Assembly: GCF_035920445.1 (NCBI RefSeq)
Contig: NZ_CP109162.1
Span: 4,650,001 to 4,714,000, forward strand
Length of the DNA stretch: 64,000 nucleotides
Source of the DNA: Nocardia sp. NBC_01730
Lineage (GTDB): Bacteria; Actinomycetota; Actinomycetes; Mycobacteriales; Mycobacteriaceae
Direction: 5' to 3'
The notes below the pieces were generated by a model, which searched no databases, was not told the origin of the DNA, and was given only the letters and a program-made list of their open reading frames with translations. A program made the position numbers and the translations under genes. Positions 45,633 through 54,291 of the stretch are shown piece after piece. Position 1 is the first letter of the stretch, and each line of letters begins with the position of its first letter.

Positions 45633-47074
45633 CGCTGCCCGTAACCGTACTCAGCCCAGCGACCGAGAACGAGCCGCTGAATGTCTTCGGTCCAGCCATC
45701 CGCGAAGTCGACTACCCGGGTGTGTTTGTGCCGGTACTCCGAAGACCAGCTCGTGGGGAAGGTCGCATCCATGATCCACGCACTGTTCTCCCACGTGCTT
45801 CGCTCTTCCGGAGTCAGGTGCGGCAAGAGCGGGTTCGTCACGGGAAGCCTCCGGACCACTTCGAAACGGTCCGGGTGCAACCGGGTCGCGATCGCCCACC
45901 ACACTTGGTCCATGTCGGTGATGTCGACGTCATCGTCCACCAGAACCAAACCCGAGGAGAACATCCGATAACCGGAGAACACCGAGGCGAAGACACGCTT
46001 TGCGAGACCAGGACGTGCCTTGGCCGAAACTACGGTGACAATCGGTGGAGACGGCAGGAAGACGGATACACCCGGCACACCGGCGGCTTCAAGCCGGCTC
46101 TTGATCAAGGCGCTGACCATCAGAGACATCGGCGTTCCGTTGTCGTCGTACGGCTTGCTCGGATTAGCCATCGTGAAGATCGGGTTCGCTCGGTGGGTGA
46201 TGCACGAGACCCTGGCGACCGGACTCAGACCGCTGTGCGCGGCGTGACCGGTGTACTCGCCGAATGGTCCTTCCATGGCTAGATCGCCGGGGTGCACCTC
46301 CGCCTCGATGACGAACTCCGCTGTCGCCGGGACGAGAAGATCGCTTGTCTCACACTCGACGAGGGAAACCGGGGATCCTTTCAGCGCGCCCGCCATGGCG
46401 GACTCACTCACCCCTTTCTCGAAGGGCGTCATCGCTGCCAGGCTGGAGTGTGGATCGGCGCCGATCACGACAGCGATGGGCATGGGCTTGCCTGCGGACT
46501 TGTACCTTTCCAGAATTCCGCCGCCGTGCTGCTCGCTCGGCAGCAGCAGGATGCCGAAGCTGCGCTCGTCGTGCACCATGCACCGATATGTGCCCCAGTT
46601 CGTCCAACCGGTGTCCGGATCCTTGGTCACAACGATGCAGGACGTCCCAACGTAGCGTCCGCCGTCGATCGACTTGATCCACGGCACCGGCAGATCCAGC
46701 AGGTTGGCGTCATCTCCCTGGTGGATGATCTCCTTGCAGGGGGCGGAATCGCGATCGACGACAACTGGCTCGACCGGCTTGCTCAGCTTCGTCCGAATCG
46801 ACTCGATCAGGTCCAGCGGGTGAGTATCTATGGGACGTTCGAGTGCAGTCGCCACCCGACCGAACAACGACCGCGAGTCCGGCCCCATCGCCACCCCTAG
46901 GACGCGGTGCCCCGGATATCCCTTGATGTTCTCGAAAAGCGGTGCAGGGGCGCGTCGTTCACAAGCCAGCCGCGTGATGGCACCGAGCTCCTGGTTCCAG
47001 TCGACCTCGGCGGTGATCCGGAGCAGTTGCTCTCGCCGTTCGAGCTGCTCGATGTAGTCACGTAGATCCTGCAT
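45629..47074 (-). CDS. ubiD: UbiD-family prFMN-dependent decarboxylase
   Basis: A 481-residue decarboxylase with the family N-terminus MQDLRDYIEQLERREQLL and the catalytic segment AMEGPFGEYTGHAAHSG, containing the Glu that acts as acid in the E-R-E set; other conserved elements are GTYRCMVHDERSFGIL and NWGTYR. UbiD enzymes reversibly decarboxylate aromatic, heteroaromatic or unsaturated acids using prenylated FMN. The N-terminal section resembles hydroxyarylic acid decarboxylases. The ribosome site GGAAGGACG precedes ATG 47074. Lies 105 bases after the P450 gene and overlaps ubiX, so the three form one operon. Confidence 0.93.
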   Translation of the reverse strand: MQDLRDYIEQLERREQLLRITAEVDWNQELGAITRLACERRAPAPLFENIKGYPGHRVLGVAMGPDSRSLFGRVATALERPIDTHPLDLIESIRTKLSKPVEPVVVDRDSAPCKEIIHQGDDANLLDLPVPWIKSIDGGRYVGTSCIVVTKDPDTGWTNWGTYRCMVHDERSFGILLLPSEQHGGGILERYKSAGKPMPIAVVIGADPHSSLAAMTPFEKGVSESAMAGALKGSPVSLVECETSDLLVPATAEFVIEAEVHPGDLAMEGPFGEYTGHAAHSGLSPVARVSCITHRANPIFTMANPSKPYDDNGTPMSLMVSALIKSRLEAAGVPGVSVFLPSPPIVTVVSAKARPGLAKRVFASVFSGYRMFSSGLVLVDDDVDITDMDQVWWAIATRLHPDRFEVVRRLPVTNPLLPHLTPEERSTWENSAWIMDATFPTSWSSEYRHKHTRVVDFADGWTEDIQRLVLGRWAEYGYGQR

Positions 47075-47179
47075 GTCGTCCTTCCGTCCGAGGCGGACCG
47101 ATGATGATGCCGCGATGGCAGCGAAGAGCGAGTGGAGGAATCAACGCCCCGCCGATAACGGGCATGTGGATAGCGAGCC

Positions 47180-48481
47180 TTAATTGTTGGTCGGTAACTG
47201 GCTGGCATCCAGGGACAGCCCGACGGGTTGCAGGTGCGAGGTGAACTGCTCGATGACCTCAGCGCCCTGAGTCGGAGCCAGTCGGTAGCGGCGCAGGATA
47301 GCCGCGGTGGACAAGGCGGCGACGGCGTATACCCAATGGGTCCCCTTGCAGTAACTGGTGCCCAGCGAGAACGGCAGGAATGCATTAGCCGGTCCAGCCA
47401 GGTCTGAATCGGCCCAGCGCTGCGGCAGAAAAGCATGGGGATCGAAGTAGTTGGCAGGATCCCGTTGGATGGGGTACACGGCGATGCGCACCTGCATCCC
47501 CGGCTCCAAGTGCTGGTCACCGATGTCGACCGCCTGGCAAGCGACCCACCCCTGGATCCATGCGGTCGGGTAGAGCCGCAGAGTCTCATGCATGGCGTGG
47601 CCGGTGGAAATCAAGTCGGCCGGGTTGAGCGCCTCGGGGGTCCCACTACTACCGAGAACAGCGAGAGCTTCCTGGCGGAGCCGAGTCTGGTGATCAGGGT
47701 GCTTTGCCAGTTCGTGCAGCATCCACGCGGTGACAAGGCCGGGACCGGTCTCCACTCGCCACAGGGCATGTGCCACCGCGAAAACCACGCTGCGTAGATC
47801 GGTTTGGCCACGTTTGTGGGCGGCGGCCATCAGTGTCGACAGCAGATCGGGACTGTCGACTTCGACACCGCCGCGTCGCCGGTCGACGGCACGCTGGACC
47901 CGGGACCCGATCTCGGCCGCGGCCTGGGCAAAGCGGGCCTTCGCATCGGGGTCATCGGGTCGGCCGACGCCACGCACGACACCGGGAGCGGCCGCGCGCA
48001 TGGTGGCGTGCAGACCAGTCATCAGATCGGCGTCGGGTCCCAGGCAGAGCAATGCCGCCAACCGGGAGCTGAGTTCCAGCGCACCATCCAACGCGGGCCA
48101 ACCGGTCGCCGCCGGTGGATGAGCGTCCAGGCCCGCATCGGCCGCGGCCAGCATCGCCGGGGCGAGCTTGCGCACCGAGGCAGCTGTCCAGGCCGGCGTC
48201 ATCCAGGATTGCACCGTAGCTCGGCCGGGCGGCAGCTCGGTCGATGTTCGCCCGCCGCCAGAGCCCTCAGCCGAATCGACGTAAAACCTGCTCGGCAAAA
48301 TGTAGGTTCCCCGAGGAGCACGCAATACCTCCTCGGCGAGCGCGGCATCGACGATCACCAATGTGGAGTCGTCGTACCACCAACAGCGTGGCAGCGGACG
48401 GGTGTCGGGAGCGCGCAGCAGAGACATCCACCCGCGCTCCTGACGACCCGTCTGCGCACTCGAGGTGTTCACTAACAACAC
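47180..48481 (-). CDS. Cytochrome P450
   Basis: A 433-residue soluble P450. The ExxR motif is in HETLRLYP, the heme-Cys loop in FLPFSLGTSYCKG (Cys378; the conserved Arg two before the Cys is replaced by Ser-Tyr), and the I-helix acid/alcohol pair is Glu-Thr in WRVETGPG, without the usual AGG context. GTG 48481 starts an open frame; TTG 48478 and GTG 48472 are alternatives, the last with AGG upstream. There is no ferredoxin gene beside it, so electrons must come from elsewhere. It lies 32 bases after a 39-codon micro-ORF and 105 bases before ubiD, all on the minus strand. Substrate unknown; could be the micropeptide or the aromatic acid of UbiD. Confidence 0.9.
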   Translation of the reverse strand: MLLVNTSSAQTGRQERGWMSLLRAPDTRPLPRCWWYDDSTLVIVDAALAEEVLRAPRGTYILPSRFYVDSAEGSGGGRTSTELPPGRATVQSWMTPAWTAASVRKLAPAMLAAADAGLDAHPPAATGWPALDGALELSSRLAALLCLGPDADLMTGLHATMRAAAPGVVRGVGRPDDPDAKARFAQAAAEIGSRVQRAVDRRRGGVEVDSPDLLSTLMAAAHKRGQTDLRSVVFAVAHALWRVETGPGLVTAWMLHELAKHPDHQTRLRQEALAVLGSSGTPEALNPADLISTGHAMHETLRLYPTAWIQGWVACQAVDIGDQHLEPGMQVRIAVYPIQRDPANYFDPHAFLPQRWADSDLAGPANAFLPFSLGTSYCKGTHWVYAVAALSTAAILRRYRLAPTQGAEVIEQFTSHLQPVGLSLDASQLPTNN

Positions 48482-48510
48482 CTAATTGACATGATATCTA
48501 TCGATCCGAC

Positions 48511-48530
48511 CGATCAGTCGTGGCTGATCG
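48511..48530 (-). promoter_or_regulatory. Stem-loop at the end of the micro-ORF
   Basis: CGATCAG (48511-48517) and CTGATCG (48524-48530) form a perfect 7-base inverted repeat around 6 bases. It overlaps the last codons and stop of the 39-codon ORF and lies about 30 bases before the P450 start. It could reduce read-through from the small ORF into the P450, or be an operator. Confidence 0.5.
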
Positions 48531-48633
48531 AGTCCTCGACGAACAGGCCTTCCGGCACCCCGGGACCGTCGGTCACTCCCCACCCGTATTCCCACGTGGG
48601 CAGCTCCGTGCGCTCAACTTCCACAGCATCCAT
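48514..48633 (-). CDS. 39-residue micro-ORF upstream of the P450 (possible peptide precursor)
   Basis: ATG 48631-48633 to TGA 48514-48516. A strong ribosome binding site, GGAGG, ends 8 bases before the ATG. The 39-residue peptide begins MDAVEVERTELP, an acidic leader-like stretch, followed by an aromatic cluster with Trp14, Tyr16 and Trp18 alternating (TWEYGWG), then a Gly/Pro-rich part and the acidic end VEDSISHD. It has no Cys and no membrane or signal segment. It is followed after 32 bases by the P450 and then ubiD and ubiX on the same strand. P450-linked peptides with Trp/Tyr cores are known (atropopeptides, biarylitides), so a modified peptide is one reading; an accessory protein or a leader peptide are others. 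I recognise no family. Confidence 0.6.
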   Translation of the reverse strand: MDAVEVERTELPTWEYGWGVTDGPGVPEGLFVEDSISHD

Positions 48634-49007
48634 GATATTGTCCTCCGTCTTACCAACAACCCCAAAGTGAGTGTTGCTAGGTGGCAGCCTCGCTCACGTA
48701 TCACACGTTCTCGTGATGGGGGCCTACAGGGTATCGCGACTATCGTCCCCCTACAACACGTACGAGCTCGGTCTTTCCCGAACCACTGCGCCAGGACCTA
48801 GGACTCGACCTTCAGCCGTCCCCGAGAACACCCAAGAGTTACTCGACTGCACTGGATCGACCCAGGGGCCGGGTGACCCATGGCGGCGGCAAAATTGTGA
48901 AATAAGGATTTTACCTGCGACTTCGGCGTTCCTTCTCAGGCGGGCGCTGCCGCATGCGGTAACGATCTCGGTTACCGTGCCGGTCCGTTCCGAAAGTCGT
49001 TGCCGTG
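48634..49007. other. Region upstream of the micro-ORF, before the IS remnant
   Basis: About 370 bases with no supported gene. It should carry the promoter of the minus-strand micro-ORF/P450/ubiD/ubiX operon. The best -35/-10 look-alikes near 48740-48770 (TTGTAG and GATACC on the minus strand) are weak and short-spaced, so none is called. Confidence 0.45.
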
Positions 49008-50160
49008 CCCGCGTTGTCATCACCTCCCGTCCTTCTCGCCGATACCCTGCCAGGCCGCGCCCCGGGGCGAGGCGGACGACAATCCTCCATTGGATCGCTG
49101 ATTCCTGTGGGATTGCTGGAAGTGTTGAAGACGGTCGGTGATCCGCGCAAGCGAGGCGGAGTGCGCCAGCGAGTCGGCACCGTGCCGACCGTGGCGCCGA
49201 CCGTGGCGCCGACCGGCGCGCGGTCGTTCGCCGCGATCACCCAATGGGCTGATGGGGCGCCGGTCGGCATCATGGTGCAGCTGAGTGTGAGTGGCCGGGT
49301 GCCGTCGGAAGCGACGATCCGCAGGCTGCCGCACCAGGTGCCCCCGACACCATCGACGAGGTGGATGTGGCTGCGCACCAGCGTTTTCCGCGGCAGTCGG
49401 GTGATCGTGGTCGACGGCAAGACCCTGCGTGACACCCGAGACACCGCGGAACCTGGTGCATCCGCGCGCCGGGCTGGGCGAGCGTGCCGGTCGCCCCCCA
49501 GATCGACGTCGGCGCGAAACCAACGAAATACTCTGTCCGCAGGCGCTTTTGACATGTTCGGGCATCACCGGTGCGGTGATCGCCGCCGATGCCATGCACT
49601 GCCGGGGCGACACCGCCACGATGATCACCGACGGCGGCGGCCATTACATCCGCACCGTCGAGTCCGATCGACGCGACTTCCATGAACGCGTCAAAGCCCC
49701 TGCCTGGAAAGACATTCCGCTGCGCGGCGATCTCGACCGGACGCGATCACGGCAGGCGGACACCCCGCACGCTGAAGACGACAGAGATCTCCGATAGCAT
49801 CGGGCTCCCGGTGCCGCACAGGCGCTAGGGCTGACCCGCACCCGTAGGTGGGGCGCAAGCCCGGCAAACGCGCCCGCACAACTGCCTATGCCGTCACCAG
49901 CCTCATTGTCGCCGACACAACCCCCGAACAGGTCGCCGAATGATTGCAGGTAATGGGAAGATCGAGGACTACCCGCACTGGGTCCGCGATGGTTCCTTCG
50001 ACGAGGACCGCTGCCGGATCCACACCCGCAGGTCATGACTACCCTCCGCAACACCGCCATCGGCCCGCTACGGCCGGTTGGGCATACCAACATCGCCGCC
50101 GCGCCGCGACACCATGGCCTACGACTTCAACCGGCCCGCCTGACTACTGCTCGCCCGCTG
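49008..50160 (+). mobile_element. ISAs1-family transposase remnant, multiply frameshifted
   Basis: Consecutive pieces of an ISAs1-type transposase appear in different frames. LLEVLKTVGDPRKRGGVRQR and ARSFAAITQWADGAP (about 49115-49260), EATIRRL and VIVVDGKTLRDTRD (49310-49440), then SGITGAVIAADAMHCRGDTA and GGGHYIRTVESDRRDFHERV (49550-49700), TTAYAVTSLIVADTTPEQVA (about 49880-49940), EDYPHWVRDGSFDEDRCRIH (49965-50030) and TTLRNTAIGPLRPVGHTNIA (50038-50095). Segments needed between are missing or shifted, and stops interrupt the order. The element cannot encode an active transposase. It marks the accessory island with the P450 operon on one side and the M20 gene on the other. Confidence 0.8.
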
Positions 50161-50322
50161 AAACACGACTTGGCCGCGCCCTGCAGGTGGCCCGAGTGCG
50201 CCATCCCCTCGAGCCACCCGACCCTGCGATCGGCCCCTGGACTGCACCACCCTCGGGTGTAAAGATCCCTGGTAACGCGGAACGCTCACAAGATAGCGCA
50301 GATGGACACGAGGAGACACGTT

Positions 50323-51528
50323 ATGGACCTCTTGGATGACGCTCGTGAAATGAGTACATATCTCAGGCATCTACGCCGAGAAATACACCGCGAGCCAGAG
50401 GTCGGCCTTTCTCTGCCGAAAACTCAGGAGAGAGTTCTCAACGCACTGGATGGGGTTCCTCTGGAAATATCCACTGGGATCGAAAGTACCTCGATCACGG
50501 CGGTACTCCGCGGAACAGCCGAGTCGCCGTCGAATGGCAGACGACGCACAGTCCTCTTGCGCGGTGACATGGATGCGCTACCGATCCACGAGCAGTCCGG
50601 TGAAGACTTCGCCGCGACGAACGGCGCGATGCACGCCTGTGGCCACGATCTGCATACAACGGCACTGGTAGGGGCCGCTCGACTACTGGCCGCACAGAGA
50701 AACCGGCTCTCCGGCGACGTGGTATTCATGTTTCAACCCGGCGAAGAAGGGTGGAACGGCGCCGAAGCAATGATCCGAGAAGGAGTGCTCGATGCTGCGG
50801 GACGACGGGCCGACCATGCCTATGCTATTCATGTTTCGTCCAGTCAGTCTCCTACCGGCCTAGTGGCCAGCCGTCCCGGAGTAGTGCTGGCCGCTGCTTA
50901 CACGCTCGAGGTTACGGTCTCCGGCCCGGGTGGACACGGCGCGATGCCGGACAAGACGAGGGATCCGATCACTGCGATTGCCGAGATGATCGGCGCACTA
51001 CAGACTGCGGTTACCCGGAATTTCAACGTGTTCGATCCAGTCATACTTACAGTCGGCACGTTACATGCGGGCACTCGTCACAACATCATCCCCGAGGTCG
51101 CATCATTCGAAGCGACCGTCCGTACGTTTTCCTCTGATTCCGAGCCCAGATTACGAGAGATATTCACCCGCTGTCTCAAAGGTTTGGCCATGGCGCATGG
51201 TGTCGATGTCGACATTCGGTTCAAACCAGAGTTTTCAGCAACAGTCAACGACTCCAGTGAGGTCGAATTCACCGCTGATGTGGTTCGAGAACTGCTGGGA
51301 GAGCGACGTTATGCCACAGCGCCACACCCGATCAACGCATCGGAGGACTTCTCCTTGGTACTGGATGCCGTGCCTGGTGCAATGCTACTGTTCGGCGCTT
51401 GTCCACCGGACGCGGATCCCGGTCGGGCACCGGGGAACCACTCTCCACTAGCCCGATTCGGTGACGCAATATTGCCAGACGTTGCCGCGTTGCTATCAGG
51501 GTTTGCCATGGCTCGGTTGACCGAGTAA
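50323..51528 (+). CDS. M20-family amidohydrolase (peptidase/aminoacylase)
   Basis: A 401-residue metallo-amidohydrolase of the AmhX/HipO group. Metal ligands appear in LLRGDMDALPI, MHACGHDLHTTALVG, QPGEEGWNGAE and HAYAIHV, with the final His in GNHSPLARFGD; the dimerisation domain starts at VSGPGGHGAMPD. It would cleave N-acyl amino acids, amidated auxin-like compounds or short peptides. ATG 50323 is chosen for AGGAG seven bases before it; ATG 50302 has none. Codon use is visibly less GC-rich than in neighbouring genes, and an IS remnant sits upstream, pointing to acquisition by transfer. A link with the P450 operon is possible but unproven. Confidence 0.85.
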   Translation: MDLLDDAREMSTYLRHLRREIHREPEVGLSLPKTQERVLNALDGVPLEISTGIESTSITAVLRGTAESPSNGRRRTVLLRGDMDALPIHEQSGEDFAATNGAMHACGHDLHTTALVGAARLLAAQRNRLSGDVVFMFQPGEEGWNGAEAMIREGVLDAAGRRADHAYAIHVSSSQSPTGLVASRPGVVLAAAYTLEVTVSGPGGHGAMPDKTRDPITAIAEMIGALQTAVTRNFNVFDPVILTVGTLHAGTRHNIIPEVASFEATVRTFSSDSEPRLREIFTRCLKGLAMAHGVDVDIRFKPEFSATVNDSSEVEFTADVVRELLGERRYATAPHPINASEDFSLVLDAVPGAMLLFGACPPDADPGRAPGNHSPLARFGDAILPDVAALLSGFAMARLTE

Positions 51529-51543
51529 TGAGTTCGAACTCAT
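51528..51543. repeat. 16-base perfect palindrome at the end of the M20 gene
   Basis: ATGAGTTCGAACTCAT overlaps the last base of the M20 stop codon. It is a perfect palindrome with no loop and could be a binding site or part of a terminator. Confidence 0.5.
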
Positions 51544-51618
51544 GGGTTTATCGGGTCGAGGGTGAAGCCGGTTTCGGCTAGTAATCCGTCGAGGGAGGCA
51601 GCACTGATTCGCCGACAC

Positions 51619-51655
51619 CCCGTGCCCCGCGCGCGGATGGCTTGCGGGGCACGGG
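51619..51655. terminator. Hairpin terminator between M20 and MFS genes
   Basis: CCCGTGCCCCGC (51619-51630) pairs perfectly with GCGGGGCACGGG (51644-51655) around 13 bases. It lies between convergent genes and ends 10 bases before the end of the MFS gene, so it can stop transcription from both sides. Confidence 0.75.
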
Positions 51656-51664
51656 TTCGCGGAT

Positions 51665-53146
51665 TCAGCTCACCATCGAATCTGCCTTGTCGCGATCTTC
51701 CCGCAGTCCTGCCGGGGCCGACTTTCCATGCCGGACGAACAGCGCCGAAGCCACGACGCCGATGAGCAGGATGCCTGCGGGCAGCAGGGTGGACTGGCCG
51801 AGCGCGGTGCTGAAGGAGTCCTTCACGAACTCCGGGATCGGGCCCTGGCCCGCGCCGCCCTCGGCGACCTTGCCTCCGCCGAGTCCATTCGCTGACATCC
51901 TTGCGGCGATCAAGGCGCTGATCGCCGCGCTGCCGAGCACCGAACCCACCTGGCGGGTGGTGTTGTAGACACCTGCGCCCGCACCGGCCTGCTGCACCGG
52001 GAGGTTGTGCGTGGCGGTGGCCGCCAGCGGCGCCCAAATGCAGGCGTTGCCGAGGCCCCCCAGACCCGCGGACACCAGGAACAATGCCAGCGAGGAGTCC
52101 GGCTCCATCAACGCGGAGAAGCAGAACACTGACAGCGCGAACAGAGCGAATCCGACGGTGGGCACGATCCTCGGGTGCAGTTTGTCGGCGAGTTTGCCGA
52201 TCAGCGGGGAGCCCACGCCGGTCACGAGCGCCATCGGTGCGAACACGAGCGCGGACTCGGTCGGCGACATTTCCCGCACGGCCTGCAAGTAGAAGAACGA
52301 CGGCACCATCAGCGAGGTCACCGCCCCGCCCATCGCGGCGATGGCGGCGGTGGACAGCCCGTAGTTGCGATCGCGGAACAAGCTCAGCGGCAGCAGCGGC
52401 TCACCGGTGTTGCGCCCCTGGTTGACCAAGAATGCGGCGAGCACGAGCGCGCCCGCGCCGATCATCAGCCAGATGCGCGGCGACCAGTCGTAGTTGTTGC
52501 CCTCCTGGATGCCGAATACCAGCAGGAACATGCCGACGCCGCTGAGCACGACACCGGGAATGTCGAACTTGTGCTCATGGGTCGGCAATGCGGGCACCAG
52601 CCAGACCGCCAGCGCGAAGGCGATGATGCCGACCGGGACGTTCACTATGAAGATCCACTCCCAGCCGAGGCTTTCGACCAGAACGCCGCCGAGAATCGGA
52701 CCGACCAGGGTGGCCAGACCCGCGACGCCGCCCCACAGACCCATGGCCGCGCCGCGCCGATCCGGCGGGAAGGTCCTGGTGATCACCGCCATGGTCTGCG
52801 GCGTCATCAGTGCGGCGCCGATCCCCTGCACGGCGCGCGCGGCGATCAGCATGCCGATGGTGCCGGACAGACCGCACCACAGCGACGCGGCGGTGAACAC
52901 TGCGAGACCGATCAGGTAGATGTTCTTGGGGCCGAAGCGGTCACCGAGTCTGCCGGTGACCAGCAGCGGCACGGCGTAGGCGAGCAGGTAGGCGCTGGTC
53001 ACCCAGATCACCTGGGAGATATCGGCGTGCAGGTTCGTCATGATCGCGGGATTGGCGACCGCGACGATCGTCATGTCCAGCAGGATCATGAAGAAGCCGA
53101 CGACAAGCGCGACTAGCGCGAGCCACGGATTGCGTTGTGTGGACAT
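51665..53146 (-). CDS. DHA2-family drug efflux transporter (MFS)
   Basis: A 493-residue EmrB/QacA-type transporter with about 14 membrane segments. Motif A is in TGRLGDRFGPKN, motif C in VGPILGGVLVESLGWEW, and the start FFMILLDMTIVAVANPAIMT includes the DxT(I/V)VNVALP-type motif 1. It should export drugs or lipophilic ions using proton motive force. ATG 53146 has AGGAA eight bases upstream. It lies 11 bases after the PadR gene on the same strand, so it is expressed with and controlled by PadR. Confidence 0.92.
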   Translation of the reverse strand: MSTQRNPWLALVALVVGFFMILLDMTIVAVANPAIMTNLHADISQVIWVTSAYLLAYAVPLLVTGRLGDRFGPKNIYLIGLAVFTAASLWCGLSGTIGMLIAARAVQGIGAALMTPQTMAVITRTFPPDRRGAAMGLWGGVAGLATLVGPILGGVLVESLGWEWIFIVNVPVGIIAFALAVWLVPALPTHEHKFDIPGVVLSGVGMFLLVFGIQEGNNYDWSPRIWLMIGAGALVLAAFLVNQGRNTGEPLLPLSLFRDRNYGLSTAAIAAMGGAVTSLMVPSFFYLQAVREMSPTESALVFAPMALVTGVGSPLIGKLADKLHPRIVPTVGFALFALSVFCFSALMEPDSSLALFLVSAGLGGLGNACIWAPLAATATHNLPVQQAGAGAGVYNTTRQVGSVLGSAAISALIAARMSANGLGGGKVAEGGAGQGPIPEFVKDSFSTALGQSTLLPAGILLIGVVASALFVRHGKSAPAGLREDRDKADSMVS

Positions 53147-53157
53147 GGATTTCGTTC

Positions 53158-53844
53158 CTAACTCAGATTCTCCGATGACCGAATGTTTGTGGCGGAGTTC
53201 GCCGCGGCCTTGCGCGGCACGGGCAGTTCGGCGGAGTCGGCGTCCGACCACGTGTCGTCGTGGTCGGACGTCCGCACGCCGGTCTCGGGGTCGAAGTCCT
53301 CCCATTCGAGTGCGCCGCCGTCCAACTCGGCGATGAACTCGTTGACCCACGTGGCTTCGGCGGCGAGCATCGCACGCAGAAACGGGAGCGAGATCCAGTA
53401 ACGACGCGGGACGACGTGCTCGTCGGCCCAGGCGACCATCATGTCGGTGTCGGCGAGTTCGGCCTCCAGCCGGCCGACCCGTTCACGCAGCAGCGCGAGC
53501 ACATCCTGTTTGGGGAGATTGTGCAGTTCCCCCAGCGCCACCGGAAACCTCGGATACTCCGGGATGGGCCGCCGCACGATCTCCGCGATCCGGTCGCGCA
53601 ACGCGTCCCTGCCGCGCGCGGTGATCCGGTAAGTGGTGCGTTCGGGCCGGTTGCCCGCTCGGTCGACACCTTCGGAGCGGACCAGCTCTTGGTCGGCCAG
53701 CCGCGTGACAGTGTGGTACAGCGAGCCGGGCCGCACCTTGACCAGCTTGTCTTCCCGGCGTGCGATCAGTAGCTGATACATCTCGTAGGGATGCATGGGC
53801 CGCTCCTCGAGCAGCGCGAGCACAGCGATCGCCAATGGCGTCAC
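53158..53844 (-). CDS. PadR-family regulator of the MFS pump
   Basis: A 228-residue PadR regulator. The winged-helix head is TPLAIAVLALLEERPMHPYE followed by LVKVRPGSLYHTVTRL and ERTTYRITARGRDAL, and a C-terminal Vir_C/helical dimer domain follows (LRERVGRLEAELADTDM). GTG 53844 gives the standard start; the open frame goes back to 54195 without homology. The tail is acidic and Ala-rich. It precedes the MFS gene in one operon, and a 44-base palindrome about 120 bases upstream is the probable operator. Confidence 0.92.
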   Translation of the reverse strand: MTPLAIAVLALLEERPMHPYEMYQLLIARREDKLVKVRPGSLYHTVTRLADQELVRSEGVDRAGNRPERTTYRITARGRDALRDRIAEIVRRPIPEYPRFPVALGELHNLPKQDVLALLRERVGRLEAELADTDMMVAWADEHVVPRRYWISLPFLRAMLAAEATWVNEFIAELDGGALEWEDFDPETGVRTSDHDDTWSDADSAELPVPRKAAANSATNIRSSENLS

Positions 53845-54291
53845 GGATGGATACGCCTGCTGCCCCAATGTCTGGTCACCTCCCGCAGTTCGCCCCGGCT
53901 TTCGGTCATCGAGGAGCCGGGCGTCACTCGCGACCCGCGACAGCAGTCCGGGTCTCCGACATACTCCATACTTAATATTCCATGCGGAATATACGGTGTG
54001 GAGTAAAGGGGATGCAAGTCTCATGAGCTTGCGGAAAGGCAGTCGGGACACGGAATTTCGCCCGCGCGGCCGCGACGGAACACGGTCAGCCCAGTTCAGG
54101 CGGGCACATGCGACGGCGGTACCAGCAGCAGGCTCGACAACAGCTCTGGACGGAGTCATATGCGTAGAACAGACGCGGCGCACTTGTCGCCACAACGGTC
54201 GGCGACCGTCGTGACCTCCAGCGACCCGATCGGCGGCCCCGTCGAAAACCCCGGAGACCAGCGGATCATGCGCCCGGGGACACCCTGGACG
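53845..54291. other. Intergenic region holding the PadR operator
   Basis: About 450 bases between the PadR gene and the end of the minus-strand ProX gene. It contains the large palindrome at 53962-54005 and otherwise only a GC-rich stretch without convincing coding potential. The A/T-rich centre around 53970-53995 (cttaatattcc, ggaatatacgg) is probably also promoter. Confidence 0.5.
53962..54005. promoter_or_regulatory. Large palindromic operator upstream of PadR
   Basis: TACTCCATACTTAATATTCC (53962-53981), centre ATGC, then GGAATATACGGTGTGGAGTA (53986-54005). The right arm matches the inverse of the left at 16 of 20 positions, including both ends and the inner ATATTCC/GGAATAT. It lies 118 bases before the PadR start. 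Its size and symmetry suggest a site bound by a PadR dimer or pair of dimers. Confidence 0.7.

Noticed and set aside
51540..52037. Frame on the minus strand ending LLAETGFTLDPINP near 51545-51600
   Set aside because: Looks like the tail of some gene but lies in the shadow of the MFS gene and terminator; too short to assign.
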